Of a stretch of DNA of 64,000 bases, positions 39,276 through 52,283 are shown in pieces (position 1 is the stretch's first letter; each line of letters starts with the position of its first letter). Position numbers and translations under genes: made by a program. The notes under the pieces are model-generated. The model was not told the DNA's origin and ran no database searches. It worked only from the letters and a program-made list of their open reading frames with translations. The DNA is from Dromaius novaehollandiae (Eukaryota; Chordata; Aves; Casuariiformes; Dromaiidae): NCBI RefSeq assembly GCF_036370855.1, contig NC_088112.1, forward strand, positions 13,818,469 to 13,882,468, read 5' to 3'.

Positions 39276-40923
39276 CTGTAACAAAAAGCAGAAATTGACA
39301 TTTGACATTTCGAAGAATGCTATCTAATCCCAAATTTCTTAAAATCTGAATAAATGCTGAAGTTACTCAGATCTCTTCAACTACCTTTGTTAATTTATTT
39401 TTAAAATTCATGCACCAAATTTTCTTCTCATCAAAATACAAAAATAAAAAAACCCACCATGGTTGTGAAACAGAAATACCTCTACTGGTTTCAGTAAAAC
39501 CACATCTAGATATCAAGTGGTGGGCTTGATCCATAGTATTTTTAAAAGACTTAGTTATTGTAAACCATGAAACAGAGGGAAAACAGGTCCAGGCTGCCTT
39601 CTTTCTCCAAGTGAAAGGAAGTTTCACTTCACAGGGGATGAAAAAAAAGAACCTTATCCATCCCACAAAGTCGAACACAGTCAATCAATGTAAAAAAGCC
39701 TTTTCTTTAAACAAAGGGCACAAAGAACTATTTTCCATGCTGATTAGTATTGTATGTTTTAATTCTTCCACTGTATTTTTACAGTTTAAAGATACTTTGC
39801 ATGCCACAATTTGAGGTGGACAGACACAGGCCCTTCTCTGTACTAGTAACATTAAAACATATTCAAGTCAACAGTGCTGTGTGAATCAAGTGAAACACTC
39901 AGCATACAGCCTAGGGTTTGTGGACATTTATATCAGCAATTCCTTCACTGCCTGTTAGCATTTAGTAAGATTGCAGAAAAAGACCCAGTGCAGATACAGC
40001 TTTACTCTTCAAAAACACAGCCTGGCTACTCAGTAGCTGTTAAAACAACAAAGAGAACTTTTTCTTTTTTTCCCCCACCTGCTTCTATTAGGGCACTTAA
40101 AGAAAGCAGTACTTTGAAATCCACTTCAGAGCTGGGGGATATGTGCCCATCCCCTTCTCTTTTCTCCCAGACAGACTCTGCAGGTTAAAGACCTAGTGCA
40201 TGGTGCCCTTACTAATCTTTATTGCTGAGCTCTCCATCACAAGCCAGTGCACTCATGCTCTTTCTGAAGGTCAACTAAAGCGCCCAGCATTGAAATCCAT
40301 TTAGAAAAAAAAACAACAATAGCTAACAACTCCCCTGCAGCTAAGAATAAAATGTTATAGAGGAACTTATCCTGCCACTTATAGCTATACATTAATGTTA
40401 CATTTAAGGCATCATCACCCATCTATTCAACAACATTGGGAACATCCTTTTTAACAAGGAGTTAATTTACACTTTGACCTTTTTTAGAAATACTTAAGCA
40501 AGAAAACAATAATGTAATTCTAGATTAAGCACTCATCAGTACTTGAACAATCAGCTACTGTAAAACAGCCTAGAAACACAGTATGCCTCCTTATTTGAGA
40601 AAGATTCTTAGCAAACGGACAAGCAATTATACTTTGTGGAATTCATCTTTTCCATTCACCACCTTCCTCTTCTCCAAACACAAACAGCAGCAGCAGGAAA
40701 TGCTCAGCAGAATCTGTGAAGATATTTAACCAGTCTGCACCACACCATCCTGAACCACCAGAAGGATCCCGCTATTTGGCATGTAGGACTTAAAACCTTC
40801 CAGTCCATCTCTTTGGATAGACAAAGCCAATGTGAATGAGCTCTTCAGTCGCCCGCCTTAAAGTCAAGGAAGGTAAAGCTGGTTCCCAAAAACATTAGCA
40901 AGTTAGTAAAATGGGAACATTGG

Positions 40924-40965
40924 TGATACTGAACACTTACTAAGTGATACTGGACACTTACTTAC
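40924..40965. repeat. Two-copy 21-bp imperfect tandem repeat
   Basis: TGATACTGAACACTTACTAAG is followed by TGATACTGGACACTTACTTAC in direct tandem. Confidence 0.7.
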
Positions 40966-41317
40966 ATTGTTTAAATATGGTTTATTTCTTACATTTTGAC
41001 TATACTAAACATGCTATGGGCTTTCGTTACTTAGTATTACCAAAAAAAAACCCACACAATTCCATGGCATCATGAACCATAATCCTGTAACAAGCTTCAC
41101 CAGCTCAAATGATCCACCGACATTCTTAATACCTAGTCTCTGCCACGCTCGCCACCTCCCCTTGATTACTTTGTTAGGGACAATTCTCTCAGCAGAACAA
41201 ACCAAATGGCTCCAGGACTTAAGTCAAATCTCTCCAAAACTTACTTTCTCTCTCACTGTAGCCCATGACTTATCTTCAGGTGAAGGAGTAGTAAATGGAA
41301 TTTGTTATTTTTATTTA

Positions 41318-41387
41318 TATAATTTATTATATATAATACTATAACACATATATATAAAAATTATATATTTGTATATATTTATTTTTA
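41318..41387. repeat. AT-rich low-complexity tract
   Basis: Alternating TA and TTTA steps (TATATAATACTATAACACATATATATA and similar) in the intron between coding exons 1 and 2. Confidence 0.85.
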
Positions 41388-43869
41388 TTCCTCTGTTACT
41401 CTATAAATGGTCCAAGAATATGTTTACAGTATTTGCATTTAAGCTCTGCCTTTACCTTTTTGTTTCCTACAAAAGTGAAAGTCTCTACTCTTAGGCCACA
41501 AAATGACGTACTTGAGCTGTGCTAGGATAATTTCTGTAAACAGAAGACATTTTAAAAGGCAGTCATTGCACTCCAACACAGTCATGCTACACAGGAATAT
41601 TTCAGCAGAGCTTGAAGCTCATTCTTCACTACATGATCATAGCTTCAAATAAAGAACAGGAGGAGAGACCAAAGGAGTGAAAAAAAATCTAAATACAAAC
41701 CAAAAAGAGAGAAGATTACTGTCACATCTGTGGCTTTTAAACAGAGGGCCTCCAAAGAGCACAGATGGTAACAACACTGCACTGAGAAGTAACACAAGAG
41801 AGTCAAGGTTATTGCAGTAGCTTTAATGATGAACGCCACCGCTCATGGGTTTGGGCCAGAATTTAAATGTTTACTCTGAAACAGCTTTTGTTTGCTCTAA
41901 TTGTTAGATTTTGAAGAGGGGGAGAGTGAGAGACATTTAAAGTAGTTCCTTTTCACTCTTATTTACAATTCCCTCTTGTGACTTTATAAGAGAGAGATTT
42001 TAACATACTTCATACTGCAATATTTGCATTTTTGCTGCAGAGGCCCTATTCCCACAGTGGTACCAATCTCACTTTTATCTACGCCTCTGCCAAAAAAGCA
42101 AGTAATTCATTACCAAACTGGCTCACTGTAAAAGAAAAGGAAGATGAGTGCAAATTCAGACATACTGGAAGTGATCTTCTATTCCCTTTTCTTCAGCACA
42201 AATGACATAATTAGTATATGGCATAAAAGAGAGACTACTTCAAAAACAAAGGACCAGGAAATTAAATGTCTCACAGCAGATTTTGCATCTAGGTCGCTAC
42301 ATTCTGTTTTCATTTGCACCTCCTCCGACAAAAGAAAACCTGATGCTGACAGCATATATCCCTTTGGAGAGTTCTCCATGCACAAGGTTTTACAGTTCGA
42401 AAAACAGTCATCTTAGGGGGCAACCTTCACACACTGGTTAACAATAACTGTGCCCGCTTTCACTCATGGCTTTCTGAGCTCTAGGCCCACTCCTCTCCCT
42501 TGACTTGGGCCACATATGCTATTTTTTCACTCTCGCGATTTAGTGTATTGTCCTTATTAATCCACTAAGTACATTTCTGCTTGAGTTTAAGCAGCAGGCT
42601 CAACGGAGCCCAATTCCTGCCCTGGAAAATAAACTGTCCTAAGGGATGGTAAAGAAGATAAAGGTGGGAGAAAATAAATTCTTTGCTGAACACTCTGGTG
42701 GGGTCCTGGCGCTATGCCACCAAGGAACAGTATTGCCATGTGCACCCTTAGACTGCCAGCTGTAAGGAGTGCTACAGGAAACCCATTCTGTCAATCTTTC
42801 AAATGCACAGAGCCACCATCCAGTACCTAATTCAGGGACACAAGAAAGCAGAACTTCTACTGCCTCCTCTGTAGGATGGGCCAGATTTAGGCCCCATTAC
42901 AGAAAATAAAGAAAAACCGTGAAAACAGTAAGAATAAGCAGAAAAGCTAAGTTAAACATTGCTAGACAAAAACACATGCATTAGCTAGCTCATGACTTCA
43001 TTTACAACTTGTTGATTCAGCTAGATGAATACCTTTCACTCATGCAGTGCTCATTGTTGCAGTAAGCAGCAGCTCACAGACTGCCTTTCAGCATTCCCTC
43101 CCCACTCGTGTACCACCAAGGCGCTTCTCAGGTTCACTCACCCCACGTTACCTCTCGGCAGACTCAGGTGTCTTAAGTTTTATTGACATACTGCATACAA
43201 TGGAGTCTTCTGCAGCACGATCAAAGTCACTCTTTATGAACCTTTTTTAGTGCTCATTTCCATGATTACAGACCTCTTGTGTCCATTTCACATTATTACT
43301 CAAAGTTTCCTGCAGCTTTAGACTAAAAATGAGAACTCTGCACATGAAAGCCAATTCAATAGTTCATCGCATTTCTTAGTAAAACCACACCATCACTTGG
43401 ATACTGCTTCTGCAGAGGCTTGCCAAACAAATACTGCCCCTGAAAAAGCAGCTGTTTACGCTGGATACTACAAAGTGAGGAATTTGAATCGTTGAGCACC
43501 AGAAAGTAATGGCACACTTGCTTGGTTCACAAGAAAATTAATTTGGGGGGCTGAACCCCTCTCATCCATATCCTCTGAGGGTATAGGGCTCATTCTATAA
43601 TGCCTTGCAAAGCAACTTGTGAAGCAGCGGGTTGGGATCCATAAAACACCATCCAAACCCTTGTCTCTCATGACTCAACATACAATCAGAGAACCACTGA
43701 GTTAGCCATTTGATTTTGGCCTAACCCTTAACTGTCCTCATTTCAGCTCATTCAGAAGATGATCTGATCACAATATACAAGTACCAAAAACACAGAATAG
43801 CCTTCTGAAAGAACGTCATTGATATGGCAGAAGTAGTATAACGACAATTAAAGATCAAAACCTGTATTT

Positions 43870-44080
43870 CAGTATGTTTAATTCTCAGGATAACCAAACA
43901 CTGGAACAATTTACATAGAGGATTTATGAAATCCTCTGTGTCAAAAGCACCTACTTCAGAAGTGGATGGTTTTCAGAAGACATGCTTTAGCTCACAGTAG
44001 ATAAAGGCACGGTGCAGAAACTCTCCGGCAAGATTCTGTGGCCTCTTCAATGGAGGCTAGCTTAAGTCCAGAAGGAATCA
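43870..44080 (+). repeat. Ancient CR1/L3-like LINE remnant
   Basis: Ordered weak matches to an old CR1-like 3' region: CACTGGAACAATTTACATAG, AGACATGCTTTAGCTCACAG, AGATTCTGTGGCCTC and the terminal GTCCAGAAGGAATCA. It has no reading frame and lies in the intron between coding exons 1 and 2. Confidence 0.5.
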
Positions 44081-46217
44081 CAATAGCCACTTATTTTTAA
44101 GTCTCAGAAAAGGAGAGAGGTAAAAGTTCTTGTATATCTTCAATGCATATTAAGCTTCCCTTGAAGAACCCCCAGACAGGGTCCCCTGCATTGACTGGGA
44201 CAACCATGCTATCCTTCTGGGAGAAAGACTAGCTCTTTGGCTGCTCTGTTACAAAGCACAGCATCATAGAGAACCTCTACCACTACGCAAAATGATCTCT
44301 CCTACATCTAAGGTGGCTCGAACACACAGCTCATGCAAAATTAAATAAGCTGAAATTAATCCAGAAGCCAAACCATTCAGACAGCACTTGCTGCCAAAAT
44401 CCATATCAGTCTCTACTAGCACCATGAAGGGTAGCTTTTATCTAGCCTGTCTCATCAGTGCTAATTAAATAGTTCAAAGCAGCATAAGCATGGTGGGCTT
44501 TAAGATATTGCGTTTTGGGGGACTGATGTTTTTGCAAGGCAATGCCAAGGCACACCCCCTCCTCACCCTCCCAGTCAGCCAGAGCTGCCCAAACAATGGT
44601 TATCCACTCCAAGAAGTTCTGTACTTCAAGCTAATGCAGTTAACACTTTGCCCTTCAGAAAATACATTGAAAAGTAAGTTCTAAACTGAGAAGACATATC
44701 TAAACATCCTTGTACACACAGAAGTGAGTACTTAGCAAGTCATGTCACAGTTTAACTATAAACTGTGAACAGAATTCCAGTTACTAACATTTGCATATCC
44801 CAGGGAAAATAATTTCAATAAAACACAATTTACTCATTACTGGGGAACTGCATCAGTTTCACCAGATGTTTCATAGTTTTTAAATGTGTAACAGATTGGG
44901 CATTCTAAGTATAAATAATCCAAGAACTAAGTTCCTCATAGAGACGTGCAGTTTAGTTTGAATAATCAAAATGGACTGTTGATTCTAGTTCTGCTGTATG
45001 ATTCAGGGACTGTTTCTATAATACAGCATACCTTGTGATTAGAGTTCCAATACAACCAAGGAGAGTCTGGAGAGTACTGGTAAAGAACTAAGAATTAGAA
45101 GTGAAGCTATAAGAACATAAACAGTCATGATGTGTTTTAATTTATGAACACAAGTGGCTGTCTTGACTGACACTTAGAAATACAATAGTCAATCTAGTCT
45201 TATACAATTTCAAGTATCTCCTTTCAAGCAAGCTTCTATTTTCCTTTTTTTTTTAATAAAAGAAATTATACAACTTGCCAAAAAGAGATATCAGCTTTAT
45301 AAAGAGAAGTTACCTGAAGGTATTTGTATGCTGAGGAAGCTGCTTAGTAAAAGCCTGGAACACAAAGGCAGATGTATGCAGCTTGGCAGGCTACAGTGAC
45401 AGGAAGAGAAAGGAGGCTATGCTATATTTTGAGCATAGCATATTCTCCACCCTCTTCTGTGTCTACCAACTGCAGCATACACAGGCTCTTATCCAAGAGA
45501 ATATGAAGACATTGAGACATTGCAAGCAGATTTAAGAAAAAATAAAGACTGAGTACACATCATAAAACTGCATTTGATTAAAAATAGCTACAGTTTAAAA
45601 TAGTAACACTCAGAAAATAGTTCTACTATCCATTTATTTAAATACTTCTGAGAGTAAGGAAATAGACCACATGGGACAGCAAATGCAGAGATGCTTTTAA
45701 TAAAGCTGAATCTGAGCACCACTTCATCTTTGTATGCACTGAGTGCATTTACATGTTAATTCATGCTTTCTTATCTCATGATTTTGGGAAATTTATTTCT
45801 GGAATGAACAAACTGCTTCTTTCTTCTCACACTTAAGTTTAACACGACACTTTTATTGTATTTGTTTGACTGGTGTATCTAGTTTCCCTAGTTTCTTCCC
45901 TAGAATTTCTTTTTTTGCAATGACAATAGAGTTCAGGATAGAATACCCCCTCTTATTTTTATTCTTAAACAAAAGAATAGTATGTATTTAGTGCACTTCA
46001 GTACCTTCAGCATAACATGACTTAAATTCCCAGTCCGACTGTGATTACAGGTTAAGGCCACAACTCTTCTCTTCAGAACTAGCTTAGAGCATTTACCAGC
46101 TAGCACAAATAGCACTGCTTTGCCCTTTACAGGAGGAAATTATGTGGTTTCTACTGTTTCCACCTTTCTCATCATGAAAATGGAAGGAAAAAAAAAAAGG
46201 AAGTGACTGTCCTCTCA

Positions 46218-46325
46218 GAGCTACACTACAGCGTAGAAGTAAACACGGAAGTTTTTACACTAGCAGAGAGTGCTAGTCTACACTGCGTAAAAGTCTGTGG
46301 TAAAAAGTCACTGTAGCTAGCATAA
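46218..46325. repeat. Possible ancient MITE relic with TCTACACTGC ends
   Basis: Contains AGCTACACTACAGCGTAGAA, an inner GCTAGTCTACACTGCG and a closing CACTGTAGCTAGCAT. Such alternating 'ctacact / tgtagc' blocks recall old non-autonomous DNA transposons seen in reptile and bird genomes. No clean target-site duplication or full terminal inverted repeat can be drawn. Confidence 0.3.
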
Positions 46326-48009
46326 ATGTATCCTGAAGGACAGACTACTGGAATTTATATAAAGCAGTCTGAAGGAAATCTTTTGAAACCACTGCGGATA
46401 AAAAAGTTGGTTTGTTTCCCAAGCTGCTTTCCTCACAGATATTTCTACCTGGTAATAGACAGTGTATCAATCTGCAGAACTACTGTTGGCAATAATTCAG
46501 CATACCGCACACAAATTTATCGCATGAAAGTCTTCAGCCACAGTGTCTTGATGGGTAAAATGAATACTTCAATAGGATCATGAGAAGGAGTTTGGAAAGA
46601 GTCTTGGTACAGTGCTGCTTCTTGACAAGTTACTCCTAAACACTCCGCAAGAACTACAAAATGCATTTATTTTTGTATGTCACATTTGCAAACAAGGCTT
46701 ATAATCCAAAACGTTTCAATACTGGCAACAGAGATATATATATTTTTAAATAGCTGGCATGAAAGAGCCAGATGACAGAACTGACACTTCCATCTGATTC
46801 CTTTCAGAGGACAAAAGAATTTTTACTATTTGAAATATCTGCTCTGGCTGAATGATCACTACTAAGATACTATATTTTCTTACTGCAAATACGAACAGAG
46901 GATTTCTTTTCCCATAAAAACACATACAGATTAGCATGCTGAAACATACATGCAGCAAGTTATGTTGTTGAAGTTAGCAACATAGCACATTAGCAGTTAA
47001 TTGCCCCCAATATTTCTTCAGAGAAGCTTCAATTCCCAAACTGGTGGAAAAATATTTTGTTTTCCTTACCTTCTTTACAAACGTAGTTTACAGATTTTGA
47101 TACATCACTTTAAGTTATACTTTAAAATCAGACAATGAGATCTATATAAAATTGTGTAGACATGCAAAGTGAGTAAGCCCAGACTCACACAGAGCACAAA
47201 AAAAAAAAAAAAAGAAAGAAATAGAAAAAGAAAAAAGGGCCTCACACACCAAGGAATCAAAATAAATCAATTTAAAGAGTATTAAAAAAATTTTATCACT
47301 GCAAACTGTTTGGAAATCTTTTAAAACAGACTTGTTTGATACTTTAGAAATTCTTTTTGAGCAGCAACCACCAACTGAAGCAGTAAAAGTGCAGAAGCTC
47401 AATATTCTAAAAGCAAAGAATAAAAGATTTGCTGAGCAATTCTGCAACAGCCTAAAAGCCCCATTTATACAAGGAGCAGAAAGAAAGAACCCACAGGTTT
47501 AGTAATAAAATAGTATCCAAGTGAGAAATACTTTGCTAATAATACCTATCTGCTATGCAGTGCTTTTCATTGGTATATCTCAACGTACACAAGTGTGGGC
47601 AAGGTTATCAAATAGCTATAAAGAGCTGTGTCACAGCTGGAAATTATTTACTGACATACTGATAGCATACTGCAAACCTGTTAGTTTTGTACTAGAAACT
47701 GATCTGATAAACTAATTCCTAAAAAGGTACTTGCATGCATACAAGAGCACGCGCAGAACATGCAAAGCAGCAGAGAGGCAGCTGTAGTTACATTCCTCCA
47801 CAGTCCAATGTCACATTCACCAGCAACAAACATGCTCTACTCTCTCCCATAAACATATAAAAAGACATAAGCCAGTAATACCAGCTTTTACATTAAAAGT
47901 AAATACATTGCTACCCCCAGTACAAGTATAATTGAGCTGTAACACAGAACGTTTGCAGTGACAGCGAATAAACTCTGAACATCATTTAATAGATTAAAAG
48001 TTACATGCC

Positions 48010-48085
48010 AATATTTCTGTAGTCAGGATTAAACCCTGGACATGCTACTTCAAAATCACAGCCCTCTAACTACTTAACTAAAAGG
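48010..48085 (+). repeat. Possible MIR-type SINE relic, 3' part
   Basis: GTCAGGATTAAACCCTGGAC followed by CACAGCCCTCTAACTACTTA resembles the end of MIR elements (gggattcgaacccaggtc ... ccctctaaccactac). It is short and diverged. Confidence 0.4.
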
Positions 48086-48924
48086 TATTTCCTTTAGTTG
48101 AGCGCAGTACGTCTTTATCCTCCAGGCCATCTACAAAGAAGAAACTCTGCATAGAGTTGGAAAATTACATGCTAGCCATTTCTCTCAAAGCCAGGCAGTA
48201 CTGATGCAGATCCTCAATGGATATCAGCCTCAACAGTCTGGATCCAAACCCTAATTAACCCCATGTGCAGTTACTAGATGAATCACACACCCACCTGGAA
48301 AGCAGGTCCCAGAATAGCAATCCTTTCATCTCTAAAAACAGAATTCTAGCATTTCAGAGCTAAACTTGCAGGCCAAGCTTCAAACCTCAGCTCCCTGAGC
48401 TGCATTACTGATTTTGCCCATTTATCTGCAACACAGGGATTTGTTACATGCTCTAATCCACTCATAGCATATAGACTGTTCTTAAGGCTGAAGTGCCATA
48501 CCCATGCAGCAGTGAAAGCTAACCTTCCGAGGCTACGGGCACAGTCCAGAGCAGGCAACCTCTTCCCTAGTTTCTTATTTAATGCCAATGAACTACACTA
48601 CAATGCTTATTTTTTTCATGGCATTTCACAGAATCTTTCTTACCAGTCAGACACATGCCATAGCTGACGTGCTGTTTTTTCAGAGAATCAATAGCATTTC
48701 TGGTCACCAACTTTACTCTATACACATTGAAGCTAAATAATAAAGCTCAGCAGAAGTCCCTGGACAGGATTTCCTTCCTGCTAACATAAACAGCCCTTTA
48801 AATAGAGTCAATATAATTACAGCATTTGTTTTGTTATCACACTATTACCAAATTCTTAAAATTACTGTAACAGGCAAAACAGTATTTACTGCAGTAGTTT
48901 CCTCTTGAAGACATGTACACTTAC

Positions 48925-49108
48925 CAACATAATGCATATTAAGGGCCAAGTACTTGTACTGGAAGAGAGGGTTGTTGTGCAGGCTACTTCTTTGGATCTG
49001 CTGGAAGAATGAGCTGACATCCCATCTGTACAAGACATCCAACAGCATGATGCTTGGGACCCTTAGGGCCACGTTTAATATGGCTTCCAACTTCTCCTTT
49101 GCAGCCAT
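48925..49108 (-). CDS. RNF145: RNF145 coding exon 1 (residues 1-61, codon 62 split)
   Basis: The exon starts at an ATG (complement of 49106-49108) in strong Kozak context, with A at -3 and G at +4, and reads MAAKEKLEA, the N-terminus known for RNF145. It continues through VLYRWDVSSFF and ends NMHYV plus one base before GTAAGTG. The exon itself begins further upstream at an acceptor (tttacag), with exon start at 49138. The ten codons between that acceptor and the ATG are open and in frame (SAANSQKGKR). This matters because a longer N-terminus becomes possible if an upstream exon supplies a start codon. Confidence 0.95.
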
Positions 49109-49138
49109 TCTCTTCCCTTTCTGTGAATTTGCAGCAGA
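49109..49138 (-). other. RNF145: RNF145 5' untranslated part of coding exon 1
   Basis: Thirty bases lie between the splice acceptor and the usual start codon. They contain no stop in the reading frame of the protein. They are 5' UTR if translation starts at 49108, but would be coding (ten residues, SAANSQKGKR) in an isoform that starts in an upstream exon. Confidence 0.75.
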
Positions 49139-49586
49139 CTGTAAATAGCACAAGATAGACGAGAGTAATCAGATCAATCTCACTGTACAAACAGCTATTA
49201 GGCTTTGTGATCATATGAATGGGGGCTTCCTGTGTGGCCGCAAACAAGTGAATGAATCAACTGAGTTAAATTCAGATCCTGACAGGACAGCTTCTATTTT
49301 TGCTTTATAAAGGTCAATTTGCTAGCAATTTTCCATGGTAATACTGTAAGGAGTTGGAGGGTGGGGAGAAGGAGTTAACGCCAAGATAAAAATGGTCTAA
49401 GGGTGCGCAGTAAATAAACCCTCATTCTTATTTGCACTACTTTAGCACCCAAGACCCCAACATATTAGGTGCTACATACATATTAATATGCTGAACTTTA
49501 AAAAGCAAAGTTACCAACAACAAAATTCACAAACTAACCCTGCGTAGCTTAACATTATTTCTGTGGCTCTCAGGTGAAGCTACATT

Positions 49587-49603
49587 GGGGGGGGGGGGGG
49601 GGG
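49587..49603. repeat. Run of 17 G
   Basis: An uninterrupted G17 tract in the 5' intron of RNF145, followed shortly by an A8 tract. It could form a quadruplex and its length is prone to sequencing error. Confidence 0.95.
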
Positions 49604-52257
49604 TGAGGACAAAAAAAACCCATTACAGTCTATAGTGGTAGAGCAAGAGGAAAACTAAAGGATATGACAAAATTTGTGGCAGGGTCCTTTACTGAGATCC
49701 CCATGGAGTTGGATTTGCAAGCCACCAATTATATACACTATTAGAGAAATGCAGGTAAAGTATTCAAGGCTAAAGTAGGGATGATCTAGCAAGTGTTTAT
49801 CCACAGGGAGTTATTCAAACAACCAAAAACAATCACTGCAGCAGGGTAAGTCCTCAGTTGAGTTCAGGTTTAGGAAAAGACCTAATCCCAATTAACAGGG
49901 GGACATTCTGAAAGAACTGCACCCCAATCAAAGAAACAGAAAAATCTGCACTTGGAATTGCACTTTTGAAAGTAAGCTATATAGGATTTAATTCAATTTG
50001 TCCTTTTTAAGATTGCCGCAATAGCCACTTCGCTCAGCGCAAGTTTTAAATAGATACTATCAAGCCAACATCAAAGCAAAGCACAAAATAAAACCATGCT
50101 CATATACAGAAACTAAACAAACTTTCCCCATTGTATAGCAGGGGACAGTAAAACACGCTATTATCACATGAAGTTCTGCTTGTGCTGCTGTGGACAAGCT
50201 GCTATAATAAACTGTTCACATGCACACCAAAAGCCACATTGACACTTGTCAAGGCATGGTGACAAAATTAATTCAGCTCAAAAAGTCAGGACAGACCAAT
50301 AATGTCTCAGTAAACCACAGATTACAGGGCTGCTGCTTATTGTTTAGGTTTCAGTCTTACTTTTCTAGTTACATAAACTCAGACACCTTTTATAGGCCTA
50401 TTGCAACAGCTCTATAAACCCCAAGACAGCACATCCTTTCCCTTGCACAGAAAAAGACACCTCATTACATTAGGCATCCCATACAACACCACTGCAAAGC
50501 GCATTTCACAATACTTTGCAAGAGGAATTCAGAGGTCACCCAAAACACTACCAGCACATAAAATGAATAACCAAAACCACCGTCCAAGCTGCTTAAAGAA
50601 TACTGATACTAATGTTAAACATTTACTATAAATAAAAGATGGAGATTAAACATACAGGACTGTGCAAACAATTTGGGACCTTGCAGACTATACAAAATGT
50701 TTCAGCAGGCTGCATACTGAATTTCAAACCTATGCTCAAAACAGTTTATAGGCACACAGTTTTATCCATATCCAAACATTCAGTATCCTGTTTTGGTTTG
50801 TTTTTTTTTGAAAAAAAAAAATTGTTTTTGCCAAGTACACAGAATTAAATCTTAGAAATTAAGCTGTCTAAGGCTTTTTGCTAGATTATTTTTCCAAGTA
50901 AACCAGGGCTTAGGGGTGGGAGTGACTTACAGGTTTTCACTCTGTCATAAAAATACTCAAGTAAAATGATAAGTACCACCTGACTGACATCCTCATAAGT
51001 GTCAAAGCTTTTACAGTCAACTACAACAACTCAACTTCCAGGACAAGAAGAAAGTTTTCACTTGCGAACCTTAATCATCTTTTCCGTAATTACTCCCAGT
51101 GCAGAACTTCTGTGGACTTCTCCAACTATACTGAAAGTTAACTGAGGTTCTGCACATTCAAATTAAGCTGAAAAATCTGGGCAATTTTGCCTCCCAAAGT
51201 CACATACTAATGCTTGAGAAGGCAAGAAAACTGAGAAGTACAGCATTTGTATTGTATAACAAAATAAACTACAGCTCTGTTAAAACAAAAACTTTGAAAA
51301 TCACACTACATTGCAATCGATAGGCTATGTACTATGAGAAGCTGCCATGGAAACTCTGCAGCATATTCTGTCACTGCCTGACAAAGCATCCAATATTAAT
51401 AAGAAATCCTTTAAACTTAACTCCACTAGAAACGTGGATGCGTTAAATAAAGCCTCGGTTGTAATTACTGCCAAATTCTAACAGAACATAATGCAAGCAA
51501 GCAACAAAGTCCACTGCTCTAAGCTCATTATATTGCAAAGAGCTCTCACGATGCATTATTTTGATTGGTGGAAAAAAACAAACAAAAAAATAAAACCATT
51601 AAAATCCTAAAACCTTTAGATAAATGACCATGACAAGAGTTGGTAGATGCTCAGACATCAGAAAAAAAATATGTCATTCTTGTACATAGCCAAAGAATGC
51701 ATTTAACAAGACTGGGAAGCAACTAGTTTGTCTCTCAAAATTTCTTCTCATTATTTCTAACATCCTCCTGTAACCAAATCAGAATGAGGAAACAATACAA
51801 ATTTCAGTGGTTACGGCAAAACAGTCTTAAGAAGTTCAGATTCCCGTATTTTAAGTGAGTGCCAGCATAACTGCACTATTTGATAAGAAACATTAAAAAA
51901 TTTCCCATCATACATGATCAATGATCATAGAAACATTTTTCTAGTAACGTAGTATTTTTCAAAAATCCCTTCCTCACCCGACAAACATATCTTGTCAAAA
52001 ACAGATTCCTAGCTAGCTCTATGGACAACACTAGGATTAGCAAAACCAGATTTAAAAAAACAAACAAAAAACCTATGACAAATTGGTCCCTGATTTCCAT
52101 TAGCAAAAAAAGATTCGCAGCAAGCTTAAAAACAAAAATCTCACAAATAATGCACATTTTAACTTCAAAAGAAGTTTATTTCTGAGGCTTTGCCATCACA
52201 TAAAATTTTACCATTTCAATTGAAGCTGTCATTTATGCCACTTAACCTAGTGCACCT

Positions 52258-52283
52258 AGTTTGTGCACTTTTGTGCACAAACT
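52258..52283. repeat. Perfect 11-bp inverted repeat with TTTT loop
   Basis: AGTTTGTGCAC, TTTT, GTGCACAAACT: the two arms are exact reverse complements. It lies in the 5' intron of RNF145 and no element is recognised around it. Confidence 0.9.

Larger units (their letters stand above)
39276..48924 (-). other. RNF145 intron between coding exons 1 and 2
   Basis: This is the longest intron between coding exons (about 9.6 kb). It contains the old CR1/L3 relic at 43.9 kb, the MITE-like block at 46.2 kb, the MIR-like fragment at 48.0 kb and AT-rich simple sequence at 41.3 kb. No exon-like coding segment with matching phases was found. Confidence 0.7.

Noticed and set aside
43690-43740. Reverse-strand MIR fragment
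   Set aside because: Only about 30 bases show weak similarity to the element, too little to call.
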